Shown: piece by piece, positions 42,175-51,719 of the stretch | How the letters are laid out: each line of letters starts with the position of its first letter | Position numbering within the stretch: the stretch's first letter is position 1 | NCBI GenBank assembly: GCA_945949735.1 | Contig: CAMFFO010000002.1 | Coordinates: forward strand, 27,851-91,850 | Direction: 5' to 3' | Origin: an uncultured Clostridia bacterium | GTDB taxonomy: Bacteria; Bacillota; Clostridia; Oscillospirales; Oscillospiraceae | Length of the DNA: 64,000 nucleotides | The notes under the pieces: model-generated | Seen by the model: the letters and a program-made list of their open reading frames with translations, nothing else | The model's database searches: none | What the model was told of the DNA's origin: nothing | Translations under genes and position numbers: made by a program

Positions 42175-43581
42175 TGCGGTTCCTCCTTGGTAAATGTCTG
42201 GGGAAGTTCTTCTTCCCGGGATTGTTTCAGAATTTTTCGAATTACGGGTATGGCGATGGCGATGGCCGCGAGGCCCGTGCTGACATTGCTGACCATCATG
42301 GTCAAGCCCACGGCCTCCGCGCCCAGGGACGTGAACCTGTGAAAAGCCCACAGCACCGGAACCCGGAACACAAACACCCGGGCCACGTTCAGGAGCATGG
42401 TCAGCTTGGTGTGACCGTAGCCCATCAGCAGGGCAACGGTGGCGGAGTTGATGCCCAGGGTCACATAGCCCAGCATCTCCCAGCGGTGGATGGCGATGAT
42501 GGCATCCCGGAACTCCGGATCGAAATTGTTCTTGGATTGGGCAAACACCCCGGCAAGCCAGGGCAGAGCGGAGGATACCATCAGAATCCCGGCAAGTCCG
42601 ATGGCCACATCGATAAGGAGCAGCCAAAAATAGAGCTGCAGGGTTCTGCGGTATTTGCCGGCCCCCTGGTTCTGACTGATAAGGGGAGCGGCTCCGTCCG
42701 TGAAGCCGATGTGCCAGGAGGTGGTGAGTCCGCCGATATTGTTGGAGATGCCCAGAGCCCCCACCGTCAGCCCTCCGTAAACACCGGACATGGAGTTCAC
42801 AATGACCTTTCCGGCGGCGAAGAGCATCTTCTCGGCGGATATTGGGTAGGAAAGATGAAAAATGGGAAGCAGCGTGTCCTTGTTCATGCGGATATTCCTC
42901 GCCGAGAACCGGAAGGCTCCCTCGTCCCTCCGCATGAAAAACAGCGCGTAAACAAGCACCAGAGCTTGACTGAGCAGGGTCGCTGCCGCAATCGTGGTCA
43001 CTCCGCCGCGAAGTACATAAACAAAGAAGGCGGAGAGGGACAGCTTCACCGCGATCACAGCCAGATTCAGTCTCAGGATTCGCGCGGCGTGACCCTGGCT
43101 GCGGGCGACGGCGATGAAAACCGTGTTGAAGAAGCTGATCACCAATGTCAGCATTTCGATGCGGAAATACCCCGCACCCGCCAGAATCAGATCCTCCGGA
43201 GTTCGCAGCAGCCGTAAAAAGGGTTCCGCGAAAGGAATCAGCGTGACCGCAATGACGATGCTTACCACCACAGCCAGAGCATAAACCGTAGCCGTGCGCC
43301 GCTGAACTGCCTCATAATCCCCCTGGCTATAGGCCTCGGAAATCTTGATGCTGCCGCCCACATCCGGGCCCGTGCCAAGAGCCGTGGCTCAGGCAGGAAA
43401 CGGCGGAAACCGCCTCGGAGCCAATGCTCGAGGCCATCAGGGCATCCAGTATTTTGAAAATGCTCTGAAGGGCCTGATACAGCGCCAGGGGGCCGCAGGT
43501 GGTGAATATGACCCGCAGGGGAGACGCGTTCAGGGCGAAGGCGCGGTAGGATTCGTCCTGCTTGGATACGTCGAGTGCCAT
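42171..43581 (-). pseudogene. MATE-family transporter in the uxa operon, broken by a frameshift
   Basis: The N-terminal 64 residues read from 43581 in one frame (MALDVSKQDESYRAFALNAS ... SEAVSAVSCLS), and the rest reads in another frame from about 43390 to 42171 (ATALGTGPDVGG, then SIKISEAYSQGDYEAV). Joining SCLS-(Q)-ATALGTGPDVGG gives a natural MATE sequence, so a net loss (for example five bases within a GCCA repeat) at about 43388-43396 is likely. About eleven helices survive in the long part. It lies between uxaA and uxaC and overlaps uxaC by four bases, so it is a true operon member. It could be a recent mutation or an assembly error. Confidence 0.8.
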
Positions 43582-43611
43582 GAAACAAGCGCTTCTTGAA
43601 TCTGTTTTGAA

Positions 43612-45084
43612 TTACAAAACCACGCCGTCCTTGAAAATGGAAATCTCCCGGAAGCCCTGTTCCTCGGTACGGGTCCTTCTGCCGGAGGCAACCTCCAGAA
43701 CAAGAGCCATCAGATCGGAAGCGGCTTCCTCCAGAGTGCGTTCCCCGTCGGCAACCACCCCGGCGTTGAAATCGATCCAGCCGCGCTTCTTCCGGGCCAG
43801 GGGGGTATTGGTGGAGATTTTCATGGTAGGGGCGGGAGCGCCGAAGGGGGTGCCCCGGCCGGTGGTGAAGAGAATCATGTGTGCGCCCGCCGCAGTGAGC
43901 GCGGTGGAGGAGACCAGGTCGTTGCCGGGGCCGTAGAGCATATTCAGTCCCTTGGCAGTGACGGGATCTCCATAGCCGATGACATCCATAATGGGGGCGC
44001 TGCCGCCCTTCTGGACGCAGCCGCAGGACTTGTCCTCCAGGGTGGTGATGCCGCCGGCCTTGTTGCCGGGGCTGGGATTCTCGTAAACCACTTCGTTGTG
44101 GCGCAGGAAGTAGTTCTTAAAGCCGTTGATCATATCCACGGCCTTGTGGAATACGTCCTCGTTGATGCAGCGGTTCATCAGGAAGCCCTCGGCGCCGAAC
44201 ATCTCCGGGACCTCGGTGAGGACGGTGGAACCGCCCATGGCTACCAGCATATCGGAGAACCGGCCCACGGTGGGATTGGCCGTGATGCCGGAAAGACCAT
44301 CGGAACCGCCGCACTTCATGCCGATGACCAGCTCGGAAGCGGGGATGGACTCCCTGGAGAAAGAAGCGGCATAGGCGGCGCACTGCTCCAGAAGTTCGCG
44401 GCCTGCCTCGAATTCATCGTCCACCTGCTGGCAGGTGAGAAATTTCACTCGCTTTTCGTCATAGGGCCCCAGCTCCTGGAGGAACTGCTCGTGGGTCAGA
44501 TTCTCGCAGCCCAGACTCAGCACCAGCACGGCGCCGGCGTTGGGATGTCGGGTCAGAGCAGCCAGGAGCTTGCGGGTCTGGGCATGGTCGGCTCCGGTCT
44601 GGGAGCAGCCGAAGGGGTGAGGGAAGGTGTAGAGCCCGTCGATGCTGCCCTGAACCAGATCCTGGTTCTGCTTCACCAGGGCCTTGGCTACATCGTTGAC
44701 GCAGCCCACGGTGGGGATGATCCAAATCTCGTTGCGGATGCCAACCTTGCCGTCCGGACGGCGGAATCCCTGGAAAACAGAGGGCTCCGCTGCCTTGGGG
44801 AACCGGAGATCCGGGTTGTAGGTATATTCCATCTCACCGGAGAGGTTGGTTTTCATGTTGTGGGTATGCACCCACTCGCCGGGGGCGATGGGGGCGGTGG
44901 CGTGGCCGATGGAGAAGCCGTACTTCACCACCTGAGCCCCTTCGGAAATGGAGGAAAGGGCCATCTTGTGCCCCTGTGGAATATCCGCCTTTGCGGTGAC
45001 GCCACCAAAAACCGTGCCAGCGGGAATGGCGTGAAGGGCCACGGCCACGTTGTCATCGGAATGGATGTGAATAAAGTCAGGCAT
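43612..45084 (-). CDS. uxaA: Altronate dehydratase
   Basis: A 490-residue dehydratase making 2-keto-3-deoxygluconate from altronate. It has the N-terminal SAF domain (1-95, HSDDNVAVALHAIPAG) and the UxaA catalytic body: GFRRPDGKVGIRNEIW, HPFGCSQTGAD, VIGMKCGGSDGLSGITANP and DKSCGCVQKGG with the cysteines expected for a metal or cluster site. Normal length. Second gene of the galacturonate operon. Confidence 0.94.
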   Translation of the reverse strand: MPDFIHIHSDDNVAVALHAIPAGTVFGGVTAKADIPQGHKMALSSISEGAQVVKYGFSIGHATAPIAPGEWVHTHNMKTNLSGEMEYTYNPDLRFPKAAEPSVFQGFRRPDGKVGIRNEIWIIPTVGCVNDVAKALVKQNQDLVQGSIDGLYTFPHPFGCSQTGADHAQTRKLLAALTRHPNAGAVLVLSLGCENLTHEQFLQELGPYDEKRVKFLTCQQVDDEFEAGRELLEQCAAYAASFSRESIPASELVIGMKCGGSDGLSGITANPTVGRFSDMLVAMGGSTVLTEVPEMFGAEGFLMNRCINEDVFHKAVDMINGFKNYFLRHNEVVYENPSPGNKAGGITTLEDKSCGCVQKGGSAPIMDVIGYGDPVTAKGLNMLYGPGNDLVSSTALTAAGAHMILFTTGRGTPFGAPAPTMKISTNTPLARKKRGWIDFNAGVVADGERTLEEAASDLMALVLEVASGRRTRTEEQGFREISIFKDGVVL

Positions 45085-45118
45085 GGGTCAGCACTCCTTT
45101 GTTTGGATAGCACGGGAG

Positions 45119-45143
45119 GGCCTGCCGCGATTCGCGGCAGACC
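45119..45143. promoter_or_regulatory. Intercistronic hairpin between uxaB and uxaA
   Basis: CTGCCGCG pairs with CGCGGCAG over a three-base loop in the 66 bp gap. No T run on the minus strand, so a processing or stabilising hairpin is more likely than a terminator. Confidence 0.5.
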
Positions 45144-45150
45144 CATCTTC

Positions 45151-46644
45151 TTAAAGGCAGGATGCGTAGGCGGCGATGGCGCCCTGCTCCCGGATCATCT
45201 TCAGATTGGCAACGGTGGCAGCCTCGAAGCCGGGAACCTTCGTCAGATCCTGGCCCCACATCTGCTCGTTGGTCATGACGGCGTGGACAAGGGATTCCAC
45301 GCTGTCACCCCGGTGCTCCCAGTAGAACTCCAGTGCCCAGCGGTCGTCGGAGCAGGTGTAGGTGTTGCCCTTGGGACGGCGGCAGACCAGACCCTTCTCG
45401 TTCAGCTCCTGGATATCATTGGAGAAGAAGGCAATGTAGGCGGCGAAGCTCATGGTCAGGCACTTAGGCAGTTGACCCTTCAGGTCGATGTACTCCAGGA
45501 AGCTGGGCATATTTCTGGCGCGCCACTTGGAGGTGGAGTTCAGGGAGATGCTCAGCAGCTCGTGGTTGACAAAGGGATTGTTGAACCGATCCTGCACCGC
45601 GGCGGCGAAGTTCATCAGATCGTCCTTATCCAGGGGCAGGGTGGGGATGACCTCATCATAGAGCATCTTGTTCATGAAGCCGCGGACGGCGTCATCGAAC
45701 ATACAGTCCCGGACGATGTCGTAGCCGCCCAGATAGGCTCCCAGCACGAAGCCGGTGTGGGCGCCGTTCAGGATGCGGACCTTCCGCTTCTTATAGGGGG
45801 TGACATCGGGAACCACGGGGCAGTTGAGGCCGGCAGCCTTGAAGGGCAGCTTCTCCTCCAGCCAGGCGGGGCCTTCAATGTTCCATACGCCGAATACCTC
45901 GCCCACGTCGGTCAGGGGGTCGGCGTAGCCGTTCTCGGCATCCAGGCGGGCCACCTCAGCTGCGTCGCGGATGCGGCCGGGAACGATCCGATCCACCAGG
46001 GTGGAGCAGAAGGTACACTGCTCGTTGATGTAGGCACGGAAGCCATCCTCCAGGCCCCACTGGTCAATGTACTGATTGACGCACTTTAACAATTCTTTGC
46101 CATTGTTGTCGATGAGCTCGCAGGAGAGGATCACCAGACCGCTCTTGCCGGCCTGATAGCGCTTGTAGAGCACCTGGGTCAGCTTGCCGGGGAAGGAGGA
46201 AGCGGGCTCGTCGTTCAGTTCACAGGAGGGGTCATAGACGATACCGGCCTCAGTGGTGTTGGAAACCACATATTCCAGATCATCGGACACGGCGACGGCC
46301 ATCATGGCGTCGAAGCCGGCCTTCTCATAGGGGTTCAGGCAGCGGGAAACAGAGGAGATGACCCGTTTGCGATCCACCTTCTGGCCGTTTTCGGTGCCCC
46401 GCAGGTACAGGGTGTACAGGCCCTCCTGCTCGTTGATCAGCGTGGAAAGTCCGGGGGCAATGGGCTGCACCAGGCAGCACTTGCCGTTCCAGCCGACGCG
46501 CTCATTGGATACGTCGAACCAGTAGTCGACAAAGGCACGCAGGAAATTGCCCTCACCGAACTGCAGAACCTTTTCGGGCGCATCCTTAAGAATGTACCCG
46601 GTGTAGCCGGATTTTTCCAGAGTCGCGTAATTCAGTTTTTCCAT
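45151..46644 (-). CDS. uxaB: Tagaturonate reductase
   Basis: A 497-residue long-chain mannitol-dehydrogenase-type NAD enzyme reducing tagaturonate to altronate. Marks: VLQFGEGNFLRAFVDYW cofactor start, SNTTEAGI, and RILNGAHTGFVLGAYLGG with the conserved NGAH. First gene of the operon, with AGGAGG upstream of the ATG. Divergent from the AraC-type regulator. Confidence 0.94.
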   Translation of the reverse strand: MEKLNYATLEKSGYTGYILKDAPEKVLQFGEGNFLRAFVDYWFDVSNERVGWNGKCCLVQPIAPGLSTLINEQEGLYTLYLRGTENGQKVDRKRVISSVSRCLNPYEKAGFDAMMAVAVSDDLEYVVSNTTEAGIVYDPSCELNDEPASSFPGKLTQVLYKRYQAGKSGLVILSCELIDNNGKELLKCVNQYIDQWGLEDGFRAYINEQCTFCSTLVDRIVPGRIRDAAEVARLDAENGYADPLTDVGEVFGVWNIEGPAWLEEKLPFKAAGLNCPVVPDVTPYKKRKVRILNGAHTGFVLGAYLGGYDIVRDCMFDDAVRGFMNKMLYDEVIPTLPLDKDDLMNFAAAVQDRFNNPFVNHELLSISLNSTSKWRARNMPSFLEYIDLKGQLPKCLTMSFAAYIAFFSNDIQELNEKGLVCRRPKGNTYTCSDDRWALEFYWEHRGDSVESLVHAVMTNEQMWGQDLTKVPGFEAATVANLKMIREQGAIAAYASCL

Positions 46645-46660
46645 GAATAACTACCTCCTG

Positions 46661-46695
46661 ACAGGCCTTGCCTGTAAATTCATAATATGATTATA
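46661..46695 (-). promoter_or_regulatory. uxaB leader: -10 box and operator-like palindrome
   Basis: TATAAT reads on the minus strand at 46695-46690, but the -35 region (TTTATT) is poor, which fits an activated promoter. Between it and the uxaB ribosome site lies the palindrome ACAGGC-CTT-GCCTGT (46661-46675). Either an AraC-type activator or a repressor could use these sites. Confidence 0.5.
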
Positions 46696-46764
46696 GATGT
46701 AAAGCAGAGGGAAATAAATGGCTATATTTGCGAATAAACTTTGCGGAAATTGCGGTTTTCCGGA

Positions 46765-46793
46765 TTGACGGAAAGAAGGGAATCGAGTATGAT
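46765..46793 (+). promoter_or_regulatory. Promoter of the AraC-type regulator
   Basis: TTGACG at 46765-46770, 17-base spacer, TATGAT at 46788-46793. Transcription would start near 46800, leaving about 33 bases to the GTG start. Confidence 0.65.
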
Positions 46794-46832
46794 AATAGAA
46801 AGCAAAATGAGGGAAATAACCGGGAGGAGGCG

Positions 46833-47720
46833 GTGAATTTGGCGCTGAAGCCACAGCAGTTCAATCCCAAGCAGCAGATGCTTCGGAGGGATTTTGAACT
46901 GCAGTACAAGAGGGATTCTTACTTAAGCGATGTGGAGCTGCACCATCATGATTTTTATGAGTTGTACTACCTGGTGTCCGGGGATGTGACCTATACCATT
47001 GAGAGCAAGTGTTACAAGGTTCTGCCCGGGGATGTGCTGCTGATCAGCCCGCGGGAGCTGCACCAGGTGAACATCCAGCCGGAACACGCGGCCTATGAGC
47101 GGTATGTGCTGTGGATCAATCCGGAGCAGATTGCGCAGCTTTCCACCGATGGGACGGATCTGTTCCAGGCGCTGGATCCCACCCGGCCGGGGTATGGCAA
47201 CCAGCTGCGGCTGCAGGCAAATGATCAGCAGAAAATCCGTTCTCTGATGGAGCAGATCTACCTGGAGCAGCAGGAAGCCCTGTACGGCAGGGAGCTGCTG
47301 TCCAAAAGTCTGCTGACCCAGCTTCTTGTTATCATCAACCGGCTGGCCCTGCGGGAGGACTGCCATTTTGAGGACATCTCCCGTTCCGGCAGGTCGGTCT
47401 CCCAGGTGATTGAATACATCAACCTCCACTACAGCGAGCCTCTGGCGCTGGATATGCTGGCGGAAACCTTCTTTGTCAGCAAATACCATCTGAGCCATGA
47501 ATTTCAGCGGCAGATGGGAACCAGTGTCTGCCGCTATATTCAGAAAAAACGGGTTCAGATCGCCCGGCAGCTTCTCGCCGGAGGGAACAAGCCAAACAAT
47601 GTGTATGGGATCTGCGGATTCGGGGACTACACCGGGTTCTACCGGGCGTTCAAGGCCGAGTATGGGACTTCTCCCCGGGAGTACGCGGAGTCACTGAACA
47701 AGGGAACGGCAGTACGGTAA
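46833..47720 (+). CDS. AraC-family regulator of galacturonate catabolism
   Basis: A 295-residue regulator. The N-terminal cupin (about 10-130: VELHHHDFYELYYLVSGDVTY, PGDVLLISPRELHQV) is the sensor; two helix-turn-helix motifs occupy about 195-290 (LALDMLAETFFVSKYHLSHEFQ and NNVYGICGFGDYTGFYRAFKAEYGTSP, each within one domain). The start is probably GTG at 46833 behind GGGAGGAGG; TTG at 46839 is an alternative with better spacing. The longer frame from 46728 would begin upstream of the promoter. It is divergent from uxaB, so it likely controls that operon in response to a uronate. Confidence 0.85.
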   Translation: MNLALKPQQFNPKQQMLRRDFELQYKRDSYLSDVELHHHDFYELYYLVSGDVTYTIESKCYKVLPGDVLLISPRELHQVNIQPEHAAYERYVLWINPEQIAQLSTDGTDLFQALDPTRPGYGNQLRLQANDQQKIRSLMEQIYLEQQEALYGRELLSKSLLTQLLVIINRLALREDCHFEDISRSGRSVSQVIEYINLHYSEPLALDMLAETFFVSKYHLSHEFQRQMGTSVCRYIQKKRVQIARQLLAGGNKPNNVYGICGFGDYTGFYRAFKAEYGTSPREYAESLNKGTAVR

Positions 47721-47830
47721 ATTGGTGTTTGAAAGGGTGCGTTGCAAATTACCTGTCATTGCGAGATCAGTGTGCGCACTGGTCTCGCAATGACAGAAAA
47801 TTTGGCGACAGCCCGACAAACACCAATTTT
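47718..47830. repeat. Inverted-repeat element, type B, short form
   Basis: Only 113 bp: AAATTGGTGTTTG, GTCATTGCGAGATCAGTGTGC joined straight to its inverse GCACTGGTCTCGCAATGACA, and CAAACACCAATTTT. The centre found in long copies is missing, giving a near-perfect palindrome. Confidence 0.85.
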
Positions 47831-47925
47831 CCTTATAGGGGCAGCGAGCCTGCGGGCTCTGTCTGCGGCTTGGTTGGTTCGCAGAATTCGTGCCGCCGCT
47901 TTGCGCTGCGATTCCGGAAAATGGA

Positions 47926-47963
47926 AGGGCCTGCCGCAAATGCGCGGCAGGCCCCCGATTTAT
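47926..47963. terminator. Hairpin between AraC-type gene and second MATE gene
   Basis: GGGCCTGCCGC pairs with GCGGCAGGCCC over a short loop. T-poor, but placed between converging genes. Confidence 0.5.
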
Positions 47964-47968
47964 GGAAT

Positions 47969-49366
47969 TCAGGATTTTGCCTGGGAAAGACGGCGTGAGG
48001 CGGTACGCGGGGAGGAATAGCCCCGCTTGCGCAGACACCGGTAATAGGCGGGGAACAGGAACAGGTCTGCCATGACCCATGCGGCGGGGCTGGCGAAGCA
48101 CACGGCTGTGAAGCCCAGCCAGGGTACCAGACACAGTCCGAAAACCGCCCGGGCCACCATTTCCATTACTCCGGCAAGAACAGCCAGTTCGGAATACCCC
48201 ATGCCCTGAATGGTGAACCGGAGCAGATTCACAAACAGAAGCGGAATGTAGAACAGGGCGTTGATCATGAGAAACTGGCTGCTCAGTGGGATGACTGCCG
48301 CTGCGGAGGCCTGGTCTCCGCTGTCCAGGAAAAGCCGGGTCATTTCTCCGCCGCCGAAATACAGAGCCAGGAGAATGACAATGGAATACACGCTCCCCAA
48401 AAAGGTGCAGTCCCGGACGCCCTGGTGGATCCGCTCGGGCTTGCCCGCTCCCAGATTCTGTCCGGCAAAGGTAGCGGCAGTGGTACCCATGGCGTCGAAG
48501 GGGCATACGCACAGCATACTGACCTTGCTCCCGGCGGTAACCGCAGCCATGGCGCTGGCTCCCAGCCCATTGACGGCGGACTGGAGCAGAATGCTGCCGA
48601 TGGCGGTGATGGAATACTGCATCCCCATGGGGAGTCCCATTGCCAGCAGGTGCCAGACATACACGGGCCTCAGCGCAAGATCCTCCCGGCTCAGGTGGAG
48701 GATGGGGAACCTGCGGATCATGTACACCAGGCAAAGCACACCGGAAATCAGCTGGCTGAGCAGCGTAGCCCAGCCTGCTCCCGCAACGCCCATCCGGAAT
48801 ACCACAATGAAGAGAAGATCGAGAATGACGTTCAGCACGCTGGAGAGGATCAAAAACATCAGCGGTGTCCGGGAATCGCCAAGAGAGCGGATGATGCCGG
48901 ACAGAAGGTTATAAAGCATGGTTGCGGGAATTCCCAGGAAGATGATGAAGATGTAGTCGTAGGCGTAGGAGAAAACCTCTTCCGGAGTATCCATCCAGGT
49001 CAACACCTGGCGGCACAGGGCGGTAGTGGCCAGGGTCACTACAAGGGCAATGGACGCCGTAAGCCAGATCATATTCCCTACGAAGCGGCGAAGATCGTCA
49101 AAACTTTTCTGACCGAATTTCTGGGCGACGGGAATGGCAAAGCCGGCGCAGATCCCGTTGCAGAGGCCCAGCACCAGGAAGTTGATGGAGCCTGTGGAGC
49201 CGACGCCCGCCAGGGCATCCACACCCAGGAGCTTGCCGACCACCATGGTATCCACCATGCTGTACAGCTGCTGAAAAAGGAGCCCAAAGGTCAGCGGAAG
49301 CATAAAGGAAAGAATCAGGCGCATGGGGGAGCCGACAGTCAGGTCCCGTGTACGGTTATTGGTCAT
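47969..49366 (-). CDS. MATE-family efflux transporter
   Basis: A 465-residue, twelve-helix cation-coupled multidrug/toxin exporter of the NorM/DinF superfamily. Marks: MLPLTFGLLFQQLYSMVDTMVVG, ALAGVGSTGSINFL, and the pseudo-repeat in the second half (MGLPMGMQYSITAIGSI, GTTAATFAGQNLGAG). Intact and monocistronic with its own promoter. Distinct from the broken MATE at 42-43 kb. Confidence 0.9.
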   Translation of the reverse strand: MTNNRTRDLTVGSPMRLILSFMLPLTFGLLFQQLYSMVDTMVVGKLLGVDALAGVGSTGSINFLVLGLCNGICAGFAIPVAQKFGQKSFDDLRRFVGNMIWLTASIALVVTLATTALCRQVLTWMDTPEEVFSYAYDYIFIIFLGIPATMLYNLLSGIIRSLGDSRTPLMFLILSSVLNVILDLLFIVVFRMGVAGAGWATLLSQLISGVLCLVYMIRRFPILHLSREDLALRPVYVWHLLAMGLPMGMQYSITAIGSILLQSAVNGLGASAMAAVTAGSKVSMLCVCPFDAMGTTAATFAGQNLGAGKPERIHQGVRDCTFLGSVYSIVILLALYFGGGEMTRLFLDSGDQASAAAVIPLSSQFLMINALFYIPLLFVNLLRFTIQGMGYSELAVLAGVMEMVARAVFGLCLVPWLGFTAVCFASPAAWVMADLFLFPAYYRCLRKRGYSSPRTASRRLSQAKS

Positions 49367-49409
49367 GGTATATCACCTCGCGCAAATCATATTCGTTATG
49401 TTGCACAAG

Positions 49410-49438
49410 ATATTACCACCTATTTTGTGAAATGTCAA
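49410..49438 (-). promoter_or_regulatory. Promoter of the second MATE gene
   Basis: Minus strand TTGACA (49438-49433), 17-base spacer, TAATAT (49415-49410), about 45 bases before the ATG. Confidence 0.7.
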
Positions 49439-49481
49439 TAGGAAGGGGCGGGTTATTTTGGGGAATATCCCGCTTTTCCGC

Positions 49482-50285
49482 CTACCCCAGCATCACATCC
49501 AAAAGCATCATCACGGCAAAGCCAATGACGATCCCCATGGTGGCGCAGTAGGGGTTCTTCTCCTGATTGCGCTGGCATTCCGGAATCAGCTCATGGACGG
49601 CCACCAGGATCATGGCTCCCGCCGCAAAGGACAGGGCGTAGGGAAGAATTGCCTCCGTATACACCACCAGAACTGCCCCGGCAACCCCCGCAACAGGCTC
49701 CACCATGCCGGAGGCCTGACCCAGCAGGAAGCTTCGGCGTCTGGAATACCCCTCCCGACGCAGGGGAACGGACACCGCCGCGCCTTCGGGGAAGTTCTGA
49801 AGTCCGATGCCCACCGCCACGGACACAGCCCCCATGAGGGCCGCACTGCTGTGGCTTCCGTTCTGCAGCGCGCCGAATGCGACCCCCACAGCAAGCCCCT
49901 CCGGGATATTGTGCAGAGTAATGGACAGAACCAGCAGGATGATCCGGTTCATCCGGTGGGGAGATTCCTGATCATCCGGCTCCGCCCTCTGACGGGCGAG
50001 GTTCACCGCTTTGTCCGACCCCCAAAGGAAAATGGCGCCCAGCAGAAAGCCTCCCGTCGCCACCAGCCAGGCGGGAAGCCTGGAAACTGCCTCCGCTCGG
50101 GCAATGGCGGGCTCCAGCAAGGACCAGAAGCTGGCCGCGATCATGACCCCGGCGGAAAAGCCCAGCATGGCGTTCATGGCCTTCGGGGATGGGGAATGCA
50201 AAAAAAACACCACGGCTGCTCCCAGCGCGGTGACCAGCCAGGTGCCCAGAGTGGCAGCCAGGGCCATCATTACATAGTGATTCAT
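49482..50285 (-). CDS. ZIP-family metal transporter
   Basis: A 267-residue, eight-helix metal importer. The metal-binding motifs are HNIPEG (helix 4) and QNFPEG (helix 5), as in the ZupT/GufA branch. A basic-acidic loop (ARQRAEPDDQES) separates helices 3 and 4. Likely zinc, iron or manganese. Start at 50285 is preceded by AGGAGG; the longer frame runs into a type B repeat. Monocistronic. Confidence 0.9.
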   Translation of the reverse strand: MNHYVMMALAATLGTWLVTALGAAVVFFLHSPSPKAMNAMLGFSAGVMIAASFWSLLEPAIARAEAVSRLPAWLVATGGFLLGAIFLWGSDKAVNLARQRAEPDDQESPHRMNRIILLVLSITLHNIPEGLAVGVAFGALQNGSHSSAALMGAVSVAVGIGLQNFPEGAAVSVPLRREGYSRRRSFLLGQASGMVEPVAGVAGAVLVVYTEAILPYALSFAAGAMILVAVHELIPECQRNQEKNPYCATMGIVIGFAVMMLLDVMLG

Positions 50286-50372
50286 GACGCACCTCCTATC
50301 TACATTATATAAATGAGACAGGGAAGGGTGCGAAAAATCAGATAATGCTTCCCGGCTTAAGTCAGCACACCG

Positions 50373-50623
50373 ACAAATTGGCGTTTGTCGGGCTGTCGCC
50401 AAATATCCTGTCATTGCGAGACCAGTGCGCACACTGGTCGTGGCAATCCCCCGGTTAGAGGGAAAATGTATCGACAACTGCCCCACAGAACGGGAAAACC
50501 TTGCACTTTTTGGCAGAAATCGTTACCTGATTCCTTTCAACCGGGGGATTGCCACGACCACTTAAGCGCACTGGTCTCGCAATGACAGGTAATTAGCAAC
50601 GCACCCTTTCAAACGCCAATTTA
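50373..50623. repeat. Inverted-repeat element, type B, copy 4
   Basis: Ends ACAAATTGGCGTTTGTCG and CAAACGCCAATTTA. The T-to-C change at the same position in both ends (GGCGTTT/AAACGCC) preserves pairing. Outer sequence TTAAGTCAGCACACC on the left and a CTGAATCAGGCCGATAAGC on the right resemble the outer arms of the type C element at 38418. Confidence 0.85.
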
Positions 50624-50777
50624 TCGGAAAACTGAATCAGGCCGATAAGCATTAGACAGATTTTTGGCACCGTATTGGCTCCGGGGGCACAGCGGCAGAT
50701 CTACGGAGCGTAGGTTGCGGTTGCCAGATTCACCGGTATACTATTTGGTGAGGACATTCCTTGCCGTGGATGTGGAG

Positions 50778-50954
50778 TAAACTGCTGCTTACAGTACTAT
50801 CACCGTAGGGGCGGATATTATCCGCCCGCACCCTTGCCGCATTGATAGCACGCATATTCACCGGAAATGCTCAAAAACCGGAACGTTTCGGGCGGATAAT
50901 ATCCGCCCCTACGGTAGCAACGTAAGGTGCTTGAAAACTGTAAACAACAATTTA
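50778..50954 (-). repeat. Inverted-repeat element, type A, copy 5 (inverted)
   Basis: Left terminus is AAACTGCTGCTTACAG, the right end standard. Core as in the 3219 copy, reversed. With the previous element it fills the 720 bp gap before the cat pseudogene; nothing else seen there. Confidence 0.9.
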
Positions 50955-51008
50955 TCGCCTCACGGAGCAGCTTTGTACGGATATTTCAGATAATAAGGAG
51001 ATGGCAAT

Positions 51009-51696
51009 ATGAGAAAGCCTCAATTTATCCCGCTGGACTTGCGGACATGGAAGCGCGGACAGATGTTTTACTATTTCGCGAAAATGGCCCCCACCGGATA
51101 TTCCCTGACAGTGGATGTGGATATCACCCGGATGCTGGCGGTGTGCAGGGGGGCTGGGATCAGATTCTTCCCCGCTTACCTGTGGCTGGTCACAAAATGC
51201 CTGAACCGGCAGATGGAATTTCGGATCGCGGAAAAGGAGGGGCAAATCGGATATTATGACTTTCTGACGCCACTTTATGCCTCCTTCCATGAGGACGACA
51301 AAACCTTTTCCCTGATGTGGACGGAGTTCCGGGAGGGTTTTCTTGAGTTTTACCGGGAGAACCTGGCGAACCAGGAACGCTATGGGGAGAACCACGGGGT
51401 GCTGTGTCAGAATCAGACGACGCCCCCCGGAGAACGCCTATACGGTATCCTGCGTTCCATGGATTTCCTTCCGAAGTTTTTCTGTCCACTCCTATGGGGA
51501 TAAGCCCTACTATTTTCCGTCGGTGGAAGCGGGACGCTATTATGAAAGCGGGGGAAGAATCCTGATGCCCCTGTCCATTACCTGCCATCACGCTTCGACG
51601 GACGGATACCATGTCAAATGCTTCCTGGACGACTTCCGGGAAAGCGCGGACAATTTTACGAGGTTTCTCCCGAAAGATTCGGGAGAAAATGGGTGA
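51009..51696 (+). pseudogene. Chloramphenicol acetyltransferase-like gene, frameshifted in a C run
   Basis: A CatA-type trimeric acetyltransferase in two frames. Frame one from 51009 reads FIPLDLRTWKRGQMFYYF, TGYSLTVDVDIT, FFPAYLWLVTKCLNRQMEFR and so on to QNQTTPP; the other frame continues ENAYTVSCVPWISF to the catalytic HHASTDGYH and a TGA at 51694-51696. The switch is at six Cs (51423-51428); five Cs restore one open frame of about 228 residues. The active-site His is intact. This could be a disabled gene, a reversible slippage site or a base-call error. Whether it acts on chloramphenicol is not known; xenobiotic relatives are common in gut Firmicutes. Confidence 0.82.
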
Positions 51697-51719
51697 ATTG
51701 TAAACATTCTGTGTTTTGC

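Noticed and set aside
43879-46089. A 736-codon plus-strand ORF across uxaA and uxaB
   Set aside because: Shadow frame of two well-recognised minus-strand enzymes; no family motif and no start signal.
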